From contig JACPIA010000001.1 of NCBI GenBank assembly GCA_016188295.1, positions 1 through 47,834 on the forward strand: DNA of 47,834 nucleotides. The letters are read 5' to 3'. The stretch's first letter is position 1, and every line of letters starts with the position of its first letter. This stretch comes from Candidatus Vogelbacteria bacterium (lineage in GTDB: Bacteria; Patescibacteriota; Minisyncoccia; Phycocordibacterales; XYD1-FULL-46-19). The position numbers were made by a program, and so were the translations under genes. A model generated the notes under the pieces. That model was not told the origin of the DNA, did not search any database, and worked only from the letters and a program-made list of their open reading frames with translations. Shown one piece after another: positions 18,674 to 27,488 of the stretch.

Positions 18674-19108
18674 ATGGCTCTTAAATTAATCGTCAATACC
18701 GATGGTGGTGCTAGAGGTAATCCCGGTCCAGCCGGAGTGGGGGTGGTGATTACCAGTGAGAATGGCCAGGTCCTTAAAACTATCTCCCAAGGCATTGGTG
18801 TTGCTACTAACAACGAGGCTGAGTATAAAGCGGTTATTTTAGCTCTCGAGACATTAAAAAATATGTATGGCTCAAAAGTACATAATTATGATATTGAACT
18901 CCGCTTGGATAGTGAGTTGGTCCAAAAGCAATTAACCAGAGAATATAAAGTTAAAGAAGAGCGATTAAAGGTATTTTTTACGCAAATTGTCACATTACAA
19001 CTTAAAGATGTGCCCAAAGTGCATTTTGTCCATATTCCTCGCACCCAAAATAAAATAGCTGATCGATTAGCTAATGAAGCGATGGATGCCCAGTGTTACT
19101 TAATTTAA
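18674..19108 (+). CDS. Ribonuclease HI family protein
   Basis: VNTDGGARGNPGPAGVG, TNNEAEYKAVILALE, LRLDSELVQKQL. Confidence 0.9.
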   Translation: MALKLIVNTDGGARGNPGPAGVGVVITSENGQVLKTISQGIGVATNNEAEYKAVILALETLKNMYGSKVHNYDIELRLDSELVQKQLTREYKVKEERLKVFFTQIVTLQLKDVPKVHFVHIPRTQNKIADRLANEAMDAQCYLI

Positions 19109-19115
19109 GTCCAGT

Positions 19116-19496
19116 CTATACCCGGAAGTAGTGGGTAACCTTAGAGGAGGAAGCACTCAAAAATTCACGACAAAATTTTTCCGCTTCTTGCGGATTAAAA
19201 TATTTACAACTAAAAATATCAATAAAAGACCGATCTTGTTCCTCATCAAAATGCATAGTAACACTTGAGGTTTCAATAAATTGCATCGCGGAGTAGCCTT
19301 CCATGGCTCCTTCGGCGAAGCGCTCAATGAGTGGCTCACCGTGACGGACCATTTTAATATGGTCACAAAGCTCATAAATAAAACGCTTAATCTCCTCAGG
19401 GTTGGTAATCTTGGTTCGATCACAATGATAACAATCGACCGAGGCCACCATGCCCCAGCAATTTTGCGACTGATACGATTCTTCTAAAGCATCCAT
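19116..19496 (-). CDS. S-adenosylmethionine decarboxylase-related protein
   Basis: Pattern GYSAMQFIETSSVTMHFDEEQDRSFIDIFSCKYF resembles the AdoMetDC core (ESHxxxHxxPE..xxxDxFxC), but the cleavage motif differs. Confidence 0.55.
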   Translation of the reverse strand: MDALEESYQSQNCWGMVASVDCYHCDRTKITNPEEIKRFIYELCDHIKMVRHGEPLIERFAEGAMEGYSAMQFIETSSVTMHFDEEQDRSFIDIFSCKYFNPQEAEKFCREFLSASSSKVTHYFRV

Positions 19497-19558
19497 CTCA
19501 TTGAGTATTCCTATTTGAGCTATAGTATAGAGAATGTCGCCGGGATTACAAGGGTCTA

Positions 19559-20965
19559 GTGACCAAGCATGTGCATAACTTACGAGTAATTTTAAGCTGT
19601 CTGACTTTCGGTTTTATTTTGACGGTTTTACTGGCCGAATATTTTAAACCTGATTTGGCGCGGGTCGGTTTACTAATCTTGATCGGCATCGGTTTTGTAA
19701 TGTTGATTAGCTATCACTATGCAAAGACAAAACAGTGGTCAAGGGTTTACATTTTTATTTTAGTTTTAATCTTAGGTAGTTTGTTAGGTACCGGACGATT
19801 AGCCTTACTGGCCCAACCAGATCCTCATCTATTAACCCAAGTCGGCCAAAAAATTAGTTTAGCGGGCAAAGTTGTCGCTGAGCCGGAGAATAAGAGCTTT
19901 TACCAACAAGTGATTTTAAGATTAAATCATTCGCGTAATAAAGTTTTGGTCCAAGCACCGGCGTTTAGTGGTGTGCGTCCGGGTGATGAGTTGGTGGTAG
20001 CGGGGACACTGGCTTTACCCGAAGCGTTTTACACTGACACTGGTCGTCAATTTGATTACCCCACTTTTTTAGCTAAAGATAATATTTTTTTCACTCTACC
20101 TTACGCTCAAATCAGATCCGTAGTTACACCCAAGTTTTCCCTAGCGCGGATAGTCAGTAATGTTCGTCATTTGTTTACTGGCGCTCTTAGTCGCTCTTTG
20201 CCCGAGCCTGAGAATGCTCTAGCTGCCGGGATTGTGCTCGGTGTGCGCTCGGTGTTACCTAAAGAGGTCAGTGATGCTTTTCGCACAGTGAGCTTGTCTC
20301 ATATTATTGTGCTGTCCGGTTTTAATTTAGCCGTAGTGGCCGCATTTATTGCCTTTATTTTGAAACCTTTTCCCAGACGAGTAGTTTTGGGAGCTGGGGC
20401 TAGTGGGATTATTTTATTGGCGATGTTAGCTGGTGGTGGGGCGGCGGTAATCCGAGCGATGTTAATGGGCTTGTTGGCGTTGTGGGCGCAAAGTGCCGGT
20501 CGGACTTATCGCGCGTTACAGGCTTTGGGGATAGTCGCGGTGGTGATGATTATTTGGAGTCCGTTGGTGTTACTTCATGATTTAGGCTTTCAATTATCCG
20601 TTGTCGCTACCGCGGGAGTGATTATTGGTCCGGCACTATTAACTCCTAAATTAAAATTTATTACCGAGCGTCTGGCTCTCCGTGATTTAGTGAGTACTAC
20701 CATCTCGGCTCAAATCGCGGTGGCACCACTAATTGCTTACAGTATCGGCGCTATATCTTTAATTGCTTTACCGGCTAATTTATTAGTATTGCCTATTGTG
20801 CCATTAGCGATGGGACTGTCTTTTGTAGTTTCCTTATTTGGTCTAATTTCACCTGTTCTCGCTTTGCCGGTGGCGGCGCCGGCTTATTTATTGCTCCATT
20901 ATATTATTTTTACAGCTACGCATCTGGCCATTTTACCTAAAGCCTCCATCATTTTGCCTTTATGA
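19559..20965 (+). CDS. comEC: ComEC/Rec2 family competence protein, membrane channel part (GTG start)
   Basis: Polytopic membrane protein with LSHIIVLSGFNLAVVAAF and GGGAAVIRAMLMGLLAL motifs. Confidence 0.88.
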   Translation: MTKHVHNLRVILSCLTFGFILTVLLAEYFKPDLARVGLLILIGIGFVMLISYHYAKTKQWSRVYIFILVLILGSLLGTGRLALLAQPDPHLLTQVGQKISLAGKVVAEPENKSFYQQVILRLNHSRNKVLVQAPAFSGVRPGDELVVAGTLALPEAFYTDTGRQFDYPTFLAKDNIFFTLPYAQIRSVVTPKFSLARIVSNVRHLFTGALSRSLPEPENALAAGIVLGVRSVLPKEVSDAFRTVSLSHIIVLSGFNLAVVAAFIAFILKPFPRRVVLGAGASGIILLAMLAGGGAAVIRAMLMGLLALWAQSAGRTYRALQALGIVAVVMIIWSPLVLLHDLGFQLSVVATAGVIIGPALLTPKLKFITERLALRDLVSTTISAQIAVAPLIAYSIGAISLIALPANLLVLPIVPLAMGLSFVVSLFGLISPVLALPVAAPAYLLLHYIIFTATHLAILPKASIILPL

Positions 20966-21834
20966 TTATTTTTTGTCAGACTAAACGGCGTTGGCGGTAT
21001 CTCAGTTTTGTTTTGGGGTTGGTGATATTACTTTGGTGGGTAGTTTATTTATCTTTACCGTCAGGAGTATTAACGGTTTTCTTTTTAGATATCGGTCAAG
21101 GAGATGCTATTTTGATCGAGGCTCCTAATGGGAATCAGATGTTAATTGATGGTGGCCGTGGCGGTCAGATTCTAAGCCGTTTATCTCAAATAATGCCTTG
21201 GTTTGATCGCTCGCTTGATCTAGTAATAGCCACTCATCCTGATGCTGATCATATTGGCGGTTTGGCCGCAGTGTTTAATAGTTATCAAGTAAGTCAGACC
21301 ATAGATCCGGGCAAAGACAGTTCCACTCAGACGTATAACACTTACCAGCGTTTGATCGCTAGTAAAGATATTCCCAACATAGTTGCTTGTCGCGGTCTAA
21401 AAATAATTTTAGATTATGGGGTCGAATTTACAATCTTAAGTCCGATTAGGGAGGTGGCGGCGCTGGAGACCAATGAGGCTTCGATTGTGGGACGTTTACA
21501 ATATGGTCATAATACCTTACTTTTAACTGGTGATATGCCTAATAATATTGAGCAAGATCTCATTTACCGAGGTCTCACCTCGGATTTGCGGGCCGATATA
21601 TTAAAAGTCGGTCATCATGGATCTAAAAATTCATCTTCTCTACCTTTTCTTCAGGCGGTTAGACCGCATTATGCTGTTATCTCCGTGGGAGCGACTAATT
21701 CTTATGGTCATCCTAGCCCGATAGTTTTAGAGCGATTAAAGGGACTCAATATCCCCACCTTAAGGACCGATCAGCTCGGTACGGTTGTATTTACCAGTGA
21801 TGGTGTAACATTTAGACTACACCAAGCGTTGTAA
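20962..21834 (+). CDS. ComEC-type metallo-beta-lactamase domain protein
   Basis: VFFLDIGQGDAILIEAPNGNQMLIDGG, THPDADHIGGL, LKVGHHGSKNSSS; ATGA overlap with upstream comEC part. Confidence 0.9.
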   Translation: MIIFCQTKRRWRYLSFVLGLVILLWWVVYLSLPSGVLTVFFLDIGQGDAILIEAPNGNQMLIDGGRGGQILSRLSQIMPWFDRSLDLVIATHPDADHIGGLAAVFNSYQVSQTIDPGKDSSTQTYNTYQRLIASKDIPNIVACRGLKIILDYGVEFTILSPIREVAALETNEASIVGRLQYGHNTLLLTGDMPNNIEQDLIYRGLTSDLRADILKVGHHGSKNSSSLPFLQAVRPHYAVISVGATNSYGHPSPIVLERLKGLNIPTLRTDQLGTVVFTSDGVTFRLHQAL

Positions 21835-21850
21835 TAAGTAAGAAGGTCGA

Positions 21851-21936
21851 TATAATTATCAGAACCAAGGCAATGGGGCGAGGGTGCGATAGGGCTTTGG
21901 CTCGGCACCCTTTTCGCCTCACCAGTCCACTGTAAG
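21851..21936 (+). promoter_or_regulatory. Structured leader upstream of sigma factor gene
   Basis: TATAAT at 21851-21856, then GGCGAgGGTGC ... GGCACCCttttCGCC complementary arms before ATG 21940. Confidence 0.4.
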
Positions 21937-21939
21937 TTT

Positions 21940-22491
21940 ATGTCTGACGAACAAATTTTACTTAAATCAATCAAGTGTCCTAAGGCCTTTGGTCTGCTAG
22001 TTGATCGGTATCAGGGGCCATTAATGGCCAGAGCGACCCGTTTACTCGGCTCACGGGAGGCCGCCGAGGACGCTGTCCAAGAGACTTTTATTAAAATTTA
22101 CACTAAGGCTCATCAATTTGTTAAAAATGAGGGTAAAGATGATTCGTTTAGAGCGTGGGCTTATACTATTTTAGTGCGACACTGCTTCTCCATGTTGCGT
22201 GAGGAGGAACGTGAACGGGTTCAGTTTGCTCCACTAGAGCCGGGCTTGGAGGGCGTTATTGCCGATCCCAAGGCCGATGTTTGGGAGCGGGTCAGTTTGC
22301 AAGACGAGGTGAGCTCGGTGCTCTCCCGTTTGCCGGCCACTTTCCGTCGTGTCCTTGAAGCCTACTTTTTTAATGGGGCTAGTGAGCAGGAGATTGCTGC
22401 GGAGGAGGGAGTCTCGATAGGAGCGATTAGAGTGCGCATGCATCGGGCTAAAAAAGAGTTTAAAAAGATCAAGTTACTACTTACACCTTAA
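21940..22491 (+). CDS. RNA polymerase sigma-70 family (ECF-like) factor
   Basis: Region 2 (ATRLLGSREAAEDAVQETFIKIY) and region 4 HTH (GASEQEIAAEEGVSIGAIRVRMHRAKKEF). Confidence 0.9.
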   Translation: MSDEQILLKSIKCPKAFGLLVDRYQGPLMARATRLLGSREAAEDAVQETFIKIYTKAHQFVKNEGKDDSFRAWAYTILVRHCFSMLREEERERVQFAPLEPGLEGVIADPKADVWERVSLQDEVSSVLSRLPATFRRVLEAYFFNGASEQEIAAEEGVSIGAIRVRMHRAKKEFKKIKLLLTP

Positions 22492-22504
22492 ACTTTTAAT
22501 ATTC

Positions 22505-22861
22505 ATGTATCAAACAACACCAGAACAATTACGTTCTATTATCATGACCCGGGTCTGGACGGTGTATTTTTTGCGTCGGATTACCGATCCGGTAGTGGTG
22601 CGCGTCAGTTTATTGGTTTTGGCTTGTGGTCTAGTACTGTTTAAAGTCTCGCTTATTAACGTGATGGCCAATATGCCCCGCTTAAACGATCCCGAAGCAG
22701 TTACCGCGTTTTATTGGGAAGCTTTTAATCATACCGAGTGGTTGATTAAAAGCTTAGTCTTGGCTTTAATCGGACTTGGTCTATGGTTAATTAAAGACAG
22801 CCGTGCGCTAGTTTTGCCAATGGCTAGTCGTTTTAATCCTTATCACTTGATTCGAGGATAA
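22505..22861 (+). CDS. Small membrane hypothetical protein, next to sigma factor
   Basis: Two hydrophobic segments; ORF directly follows the sigma factor. Confidence 0.6.
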   Translation: MYQTTPEQLRSIIMTRVWTVYFLRRITDPVVVRVSLLVLACGLVLFKVSLINVMANMPRLNDPEAVTAFYWEAFNHTEWLIKSLVLALIGLGLWLIKDSRALVLPMASRFNPYHLIRG

Positions 22862-22901
22862 TGTTTTTCGGTAAAAAATAAAACTCCGATCAATCGGGGT
22901 T

Positions 22902-23111
22902 TTATTTTGTCTTGGTTACCACAGTGAGATGTCTGCCTTTTTTGAGGCAGTTGGTGCAGATTTTGAGGCGGCCACCGGTTGGTAAAGAAGCCCATTGGAG
23001 ATTAGGTTGTTTACGGGTAACGCCGGTCGGGTTATATTTGGTGGCTCGGACGCGGTTGGAGTAACCACCGACGAGCCGACTACCCTTATCGCAAATAGCA
23101 CATAATTTCAT
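22902..23111 (-). CDS. rpmB: Ribosomal protein bL28 (ORF open to 23135)
   Basis: MKLCAICDKGSRLVGGYSNRVRATKY...NLQWA...RLKICTNCLKKG. Confidence 0.9.
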   Translation of the reverse strand: MKLCAICDKGSRLVGGYSNRVRATKYNPTGVTRKQPNLQWASLPTGGRLKICTNCLKKGRHLTVVTKTK

Positions 23112-23157
23112 ATAAGTACTGTCGCATGGTATCATATTTTAACCAGTTAGCAAGTAT

Positions 23158-23769
23158 ATGGCTCTAGATACTATTTTTCAAATAATCATTCTGATCTTTT
23201 CGGTGGTGATCCACGAGGTGGCTCATGGCGCGGTGGCTAATAGCTTGGGCGATCCAACAGCTCGTCTAGCTGGACGCTTAACCCTCAATCCGCTTAAACA
23301 TTTAGATCCGATTGGCTCGGTGTTGGTGCCAGCGGCCCTGGCTTTGGCTGGCGGCCCCGTCTTTGGTTGGGCTAGACCCGTCCCGTTTAATCCCTATAAT
23401 CTTAAAACTGGCCATCGGGGCCCGGCTTGGGTGGCTTTAGCTGGTCCAGCTTCCAACTTAATTATTGCCGTCTTTTTTGGTTTACTAATTCGTTTTGGAG
23501 GCACTCTGTTCAATCAAGCCGGGCTCCAATTAGCGGCGGCCATTGTACTTATTAATGTCGTTTTAGCTGTCTTTAATCTTATCCCGGTACCGCCCCTGGA
23601 TGGCTCTAAGATTTTATTTGCCTTTTTACCCCGTAAATATGAGTGGCTGGAGCAGTTACTCGAGCGCTATCAATTGATGATGATTTTGCTTGTCATTTTA
23701 GTATTGTGGAGCTTGTCTACGCCCTTAGTTTTTCTCTTATTCTATCTCCTGACTGGGCTTAGTTTTTAA
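23158..23769 (+). CDS. Site-2 protease-like M50 family metalloprotease
   Basis: [17 protein letters not shown] zinc motif, [14 protein letters not shown]. Confidence 0.9.
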   Translation: MALDTIFQIIILIFSVVIHEVAHGAVANSLGDPTARLAGRLTLNPLKHLDPIGSVLVPAALALAGGPVFGWARPVPFNPYNLKTGHRGPAWVALAGPASNLIIAVFFGLLIRFGGTLFNQAGLQLAAAIVLINVVLAVFNLIPVPPLDGSKILFAFLPRKYEWLEQLLERYQLMMILLVILVLWSLSTPLVFLLFYLLTGLSF

Positions 23770-23818
23770 GAGTTTGCATTTTGCTTTGTGCTATAGTACA
23801 GTGTGAGACGTTTAGGAT

Positions 23819-24241
23819 ATGCCGACAATCAATCAATTAATTCGTAAAAACCGCCGTCAGGTAGTCAGACGCTCTAAAGTGGTGGCTTTGGCGCGTAGTT
23901 TTAATACCCTCAAAAATCGACCGGTGTATCACCCCTCACCCTTTAAGCGCGGTGTCTGTTTAATTGTTAAAACGACGACACCTAAAAAGCCTAACTCGGC
24001 TCTCCGCAAAATTGCTCGGGTTCGTCTCACTAATGGGATGGAAGTAACTGCCTATATCCCAGGTATTGGTCACAACTTGCAGGAGCACTCGGTGGTGGTG
24101 ATCCGTGGTGGTCGGGTCAAAGATTTGCCGGGTGTGCGTTATCACATTGTCCGCGGTGTGCTTGATGCCTCCGGTGTAGAGACTCGTCGCAAGGGTCGCA
24201 GTTTGTATGGTAATAAAAAGCCTAAAGTGGCTAAAAAGTAA
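23819..24241 (+). CDS. rpsL: Ribosomal protein uS12
   Basis: [30 protein letters not shown]. Confidence 0.97.
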   Translation: MPTINQLIRKNRRQVVRRSKVVALARSFNTLKNRPVYHPSPFKRGVCLIVKTTTPKKPNSALRKIARVRLTNGMEVTAYIPGIGHNLQEHSVVVIRGGRVKDLPGVRYHIVRGVLDASGVETRRKGRSLYGNKKPKVAKK

Positions 24242-24243
24242 TT

Positions 24244-24732
24244 ATGCGCCGTCCCGTCAAAAAACGTCCGCCAGTTTCACCTGATTTAGTTTATCAATCA
24301 GTCGTGGTCCAAAAGTTTATCAATCGCGTCATGGAGCGTGGTAAAAAAAATACCGCTCGAGCGATTGTCTATGGGGCGCTAGATAAAATAAAAGTCTCAG
24401 GGCTTGAGCCGCTAGAGACGTTTGAAACGGCACTCCGTAATGTGGGTCCCACTGTCGAGGTGCGCTCGCGTCGCGTTGGAGGTGCTAACTATCAAGTACC
24501 TCACGAGGTCCGACCGGAGCGTCGCTTAGCCCTCTCGCTCCGTTGGTTGTTGGAGGCGGCTAAATCTAAAACTGGTCGGCCAATGGTAGATCGTTTAACC
24601 GACGAGTTACTCGCCGCCGCTAAAAATGAGGGGGAGGCTATTCGCAAACGGGAGAATGTCCATAAAATGGCCGAGGCTAACCGGGCCTTCGCGCACTTTG
24701 CTTGGTCTGGCCGTAACACTAGTAAAAAATAA
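24244..24732 (+). CDS. rpsG: Ribosomal protein uS7
   Basis: VQKFINRVMERGKKNTA, ALRNVGPTVEVRSRRVGGANYQVPHEV. Confidence 0.97.
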   Translation: MRRPVKKRPPVSPDLVYQSVVVQKFINRVMERGKKNTARAIVYGALDKIKVSGLEPLETFETALRNVGPTVEVRSRRVGGANYQVPHEVRPERRLALSLRWLLEAAKSKTGRPMVDRLTDELLAAAKNEGEAIRKRENVHKMAEANRAFAHFAWSGRNTSKK

Positions 24733-24737
24733 TCTAA

Positions 24738-24772
24738 CCTCTAACCTCTAATTTCTAACTTCTAAACTATAA
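24738..24772 (+). repeat. Heptad repeat immediately upstream of fusA
   Basis: CTAACCT CTAACCT CTAATTT CTAACTT CTAAACT, then ATA-ATG. Confidence 0.75.
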
Positions 24773-26913
24773 TGTCTCGCGACTATCCGTTAGCTAAAGT
24801 TCGCAATATCGGTATTATTGCCCATATCGATGCTGGTAAAACTACCACTACTGAGCGTATTTTATATTACACCGGTGTCTCACATAAAATCGGTGAGGTC
24901 CACGAAGGTGAGGCTACTATGGACTGGATGGAGCAAGAGCAAGAACGCGGTATTACCATTACTAGTGCCGCTACTACCGCTTTTTGGGTACCTACTTACA
25001 CTACTGGTGATGAGTCTAAAAAACATCGGTTTAATATTATTGATACGCCGGGGCACGTGGACTTTACCGCTGAGGTGGAGCGCTCGCTTAAGGTGCTGGA
25101 TGGTGGGGTTGTGGTGTTTGATGGTGTGGCTGGAGTGGAGCCACAATCGGAGACGGTATGGCGCCAAGCCGACAAGTACAAAGTGCCGCGCATTTGCTTT
25201 GTTAACAAAATGGATCGAATGGGGGCCTCGTTCGATCATTGTTTTAAAACGATTTTAGAACGTTTAACTAAAAAAGCAGTCCGGGTCCAATTACCGTGGG
25301 GCGAGGACAGCGCCCACGAGGGCGTAATCGATTTATTACGAATGAAGGCCTATCACTTTGAGGGTGATATGGGTAATAAAATTATTGAGCTGGAAGTGCC
25401 GGCCGAATCTTTAGCTCGGGCTAAAGAGTTACGCGCCGAGTTGGTGGAAAAAATTGTCGAGCGTGATGAGGCGGCGATGAATGCTTATTTGGAAGGTAAA
25501 GAGCCTGGTATTGATGAGCTTAAAGTCATTTTGCGGAAAGCGGTGCTGGCCAATGAGTTGGTGCCGGTATTTTGTGGCACGGCGCTCCGTAACAAGGGGG
25601 TGCAATTAGTGTTGGACGGAGTGGTAGATTATTTACCGGCGCCCACCGATGTGCCACCAATTAAAGGTCATGATCCAGTTACTGATGAGGAGGTCGAACG
25701 GTCATCGTCTGACGAGATTCCTTTTGCCGCTCTCGCTTTTAAATTACAAACGGACCCATTTATTGGTCAACTCACTTACATCCGCGTATATTCTGGGACT
25801 TTGGAAGCTGGTTCTTATGTCTACAATGCCACTCGCGGCGAGAAGGAACGAGTTGGTCGTGTCGTACGCATGCACGCTAATCATCGTGAGGAGGTCAAAA
25901 AAGTTTATGCCGGTGAAATTGCCGCCATTGTGGGTTTAAAAAATACTCGTACCTCTGATACGTTGTGTGACGAGAATCATCCGATTATTTTAGAAAAAAT
26001 TGACTTCCCTGAGCCGGTCGTTTCCTTGCGGATTGAGCCTAAAACTAAAGCTGATCAAGAGAAAATGGGTATGGCCCTCAAAAAACTCTCCGACGAAGAT
26101 CCTACTTTCCGCGTCAAATCGGATCAAGAGACGATGGAGACGATTATTGCTGGTATGGGTGAACTCCACTTGGATATTATTGTTGATCGAATGAGGCGCG
26201 AGTTTGGCGTGGAGGCTAATGTGGGTAAACCACAAGTGGCTTATAAGGAAACGATCACTGCCGCCGCCGAAGCCGAAGGTAAATATATTAAACAATCTGG
26301 CGGTAAGGGTCAGTACGGTCATGTTCGAATCCGCATTAAACCGCTTGAGCCAGTGGTGGAGGGCGCTAAAATGGCTAAAAATGTGAGCCGCGAGGATCAC
26401 TTTGAGTTTATTAACTCGGTTAAAGGTGGTGCCATCCCGCAAGAATTTATTGCGCCAGTCGAAAAGGGAATCCGAGAGACGCTTGATCGTGGTATCTTAG
26501 CCGATTTTGAGATGGTTGATGTGTCTTGTGAGCTTTATGATGGCTCGTATCACGATGTCGACTCTTCAGAATTGGCTTTTAAACTAGCTGGATCAATGGC
26601 TTTCCAAGACGCCGCCAAGCGAGCTAAACCAGTATTATTGGAACCAATTATGAAAGTAGAGGTGGTGGTGCCGGAGAAATTTATGGGCGATATTACTGGT
26701 CAGTTAAGTTCCAAGCGTGGTCAGATTGAGGCGATGGAAGACCGTTTTAACTTAAAAGTGGTGCGCGCTAAGGTGCCACTCTCGGAAATGTTTGGTTATG
26801 TCACCACACTCCGCTCAATGACCGAAGGCCGTGGTACTTTTACGATGGAATTTTCCGAGTACGCTATTATCCCAGTTAACGTCGCTCAAACCATTATCGA
26901 AGCGCGCAAGTAA
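24772..26913 (+). CDS. fusA: Elongation factor G
   Basis: [43 protein letters not shown]. Confidence 0.97.
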   Translation: MSRDYPLAKVRNIGIIAHIDAGKTTTTERILYYTGVSHKIGEVHEGEATMDWMEQEQERGITITSAATTAFWVPTYTTGDESKKHRFNIIDTPGHVDFTAEVERSLKVLDGGVVVFDGVAGVEPQSETVWRQADKYKVPRICFVNKMDRMGASFDHCFKTILERLTKKAVRVQLPWGEDSAHEGVIDLLRMKAYHFEGDMGNKIIELEVPAESLARAKELRAELVEKIVERDEAAMNAYLEGKEPGIDELKVILRKAVLANELVPVFCGTALRNKGVQLVLDGVVDYLPAPTDVPPIKGHDPVTDEEVERSSSDEIPFAALAFKLQTDPFIGQLTYIRVYSGTLEAGSYVYNATRGEKERVGRVVRMHANHREEVKKVYAGEIAAIVGLKNTRTSDTLCDENHPIILEKIDFPEPVVSLRIEPKTKADQEKMGMALKKLSDEDPTFRVKSDQETMETIIAGMGELHLDIIVDRMRREFGVEANVGKPQVAYKETITAAAEAEGKYIKQSGGKGQYGHVRIRIKPLEPVVEGAKMAKNVSREDHFEFINSVKGGAIPQEFIAPVEKGIRETLDRGILADFEMVDVSCELYDGSYHDVDSSELAFKLAGSMAFQDAAKRAKPVLLEPIMKVEVVVPEKFMGDITGQLSSKRGQIEAMEDRFNLKVVRAKVPLSEMFGYVTTLRSMTEGRGTFTMEFSEYAIIPVNVAQTIIEARK

Positions 26914-26920
26914 TCATTAT

Positions 26921-26938
26921 CAAGGCCTTGCCTTGACA
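26921..26938. repeat. Palindromic repeat family A, copy 5
   Basis: CAAGGC-CTT-GCCTTG-ACA directly downstream of fusA. Confidence 0.85.
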
Positions 26939-26962
26939 TGAAGTAATACCCTTATTTTTCAA

Positions 26963-26983
26963 CAACGAGGCTAAGCCTCGTTG
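26963..26983. repeat. Palindromic repeat family B
   Basis: CAACGAGGC-TAA-GCCTCGTTG; core CGAGGCTAAGCCTCG shared with 31722-31748. Confidence 0.85.
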
Positions 26984-27033
26984 GATTGATGAGATTGTTT
27001 TTTTGATGATTATGAGGTAAGATAGGTTTAATT

Positions 27034-27318
27034 ATGATTCGAAATTTGGTGATTGGAGCGATTATTCTGATAATGATTAGTCTGTTGATTTGGTGGTTTA
27101 CGCCGATCAGTATGGCACCAGTTCCAGTATCAACAACAGAGGGCACAGAGAATAAACTAGTACTGCCGACGCCGTCAGAAAGACCAGAAAGGGATAATAC
27201 GACTAATAATGTGGGGGGAGGTATTGCCTGTACAATGGAGGCTAAATTGTGTCCCGATGGCACTTATGTCAGTCGTATCGCCCCAAATTGTGAATTTGCC
27301 ATTTGTCCAGCTCCTTGA
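27034..27318 (+). CDS. Small single-TM hypothetical protein
   Basis: N-terminal hydrophobic segment; Cys-containing C-terminus CTMEAKLCPDGTYVSRIAPNCEFAICPAP. Confidence 0.6.
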   Translation: MIRNLVIGAIILIMISLLIWWFTPISMAPVPVSTTEGTENKLVLPTPSERPERDNTTNNVGGGIACTMEAKLCPDGTYVSRIAPNCEFAICPAP

Positions 27319-27361
27319 TCAATGATTATCCCGAGGCTCCCCGAGGTTAAGCCTTGAGGTG

Positions 27362-27453
27362 ATTTACCACAGAGACGGTCCTATGTGGTAAATACTTGAC
27401 GAGAGTGTAGTTGTTGCGATATGATAGATCCACGCTTAATCTGCGTGCTTTTT
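27362..27453 (+). promoter_or_regulatory. tuf promoter with upstream inverted repeat and promoter-proximal hairpin
   Basis: ATTTACCACA-N12-TGTGGTAAAT (27362-27393), TTGACG (27396), 18-nt spacer, TATGAT (27420), CACGC-N7-GCGTG (27431-27447), TTTTT. Confidence 0.7.
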
Positions 27454-27488
27454 GTTTATAAACATTAATAATTAGTAAAAATATACAT

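Noticed and set aside
24818-26442. ORFs antisense to or out of frame with fusA (e.g. 24818-25258, 24880-25239, 25990-26442)
   Set aside because: Shadow ORFs inside a clear EF-G gene with no motifs or initiation signals.
8439-26938. Dispersed palindromes as a CRISPR array
   Set aside because: Repeats are kilobases apart with no regular spacers and no cas genes.
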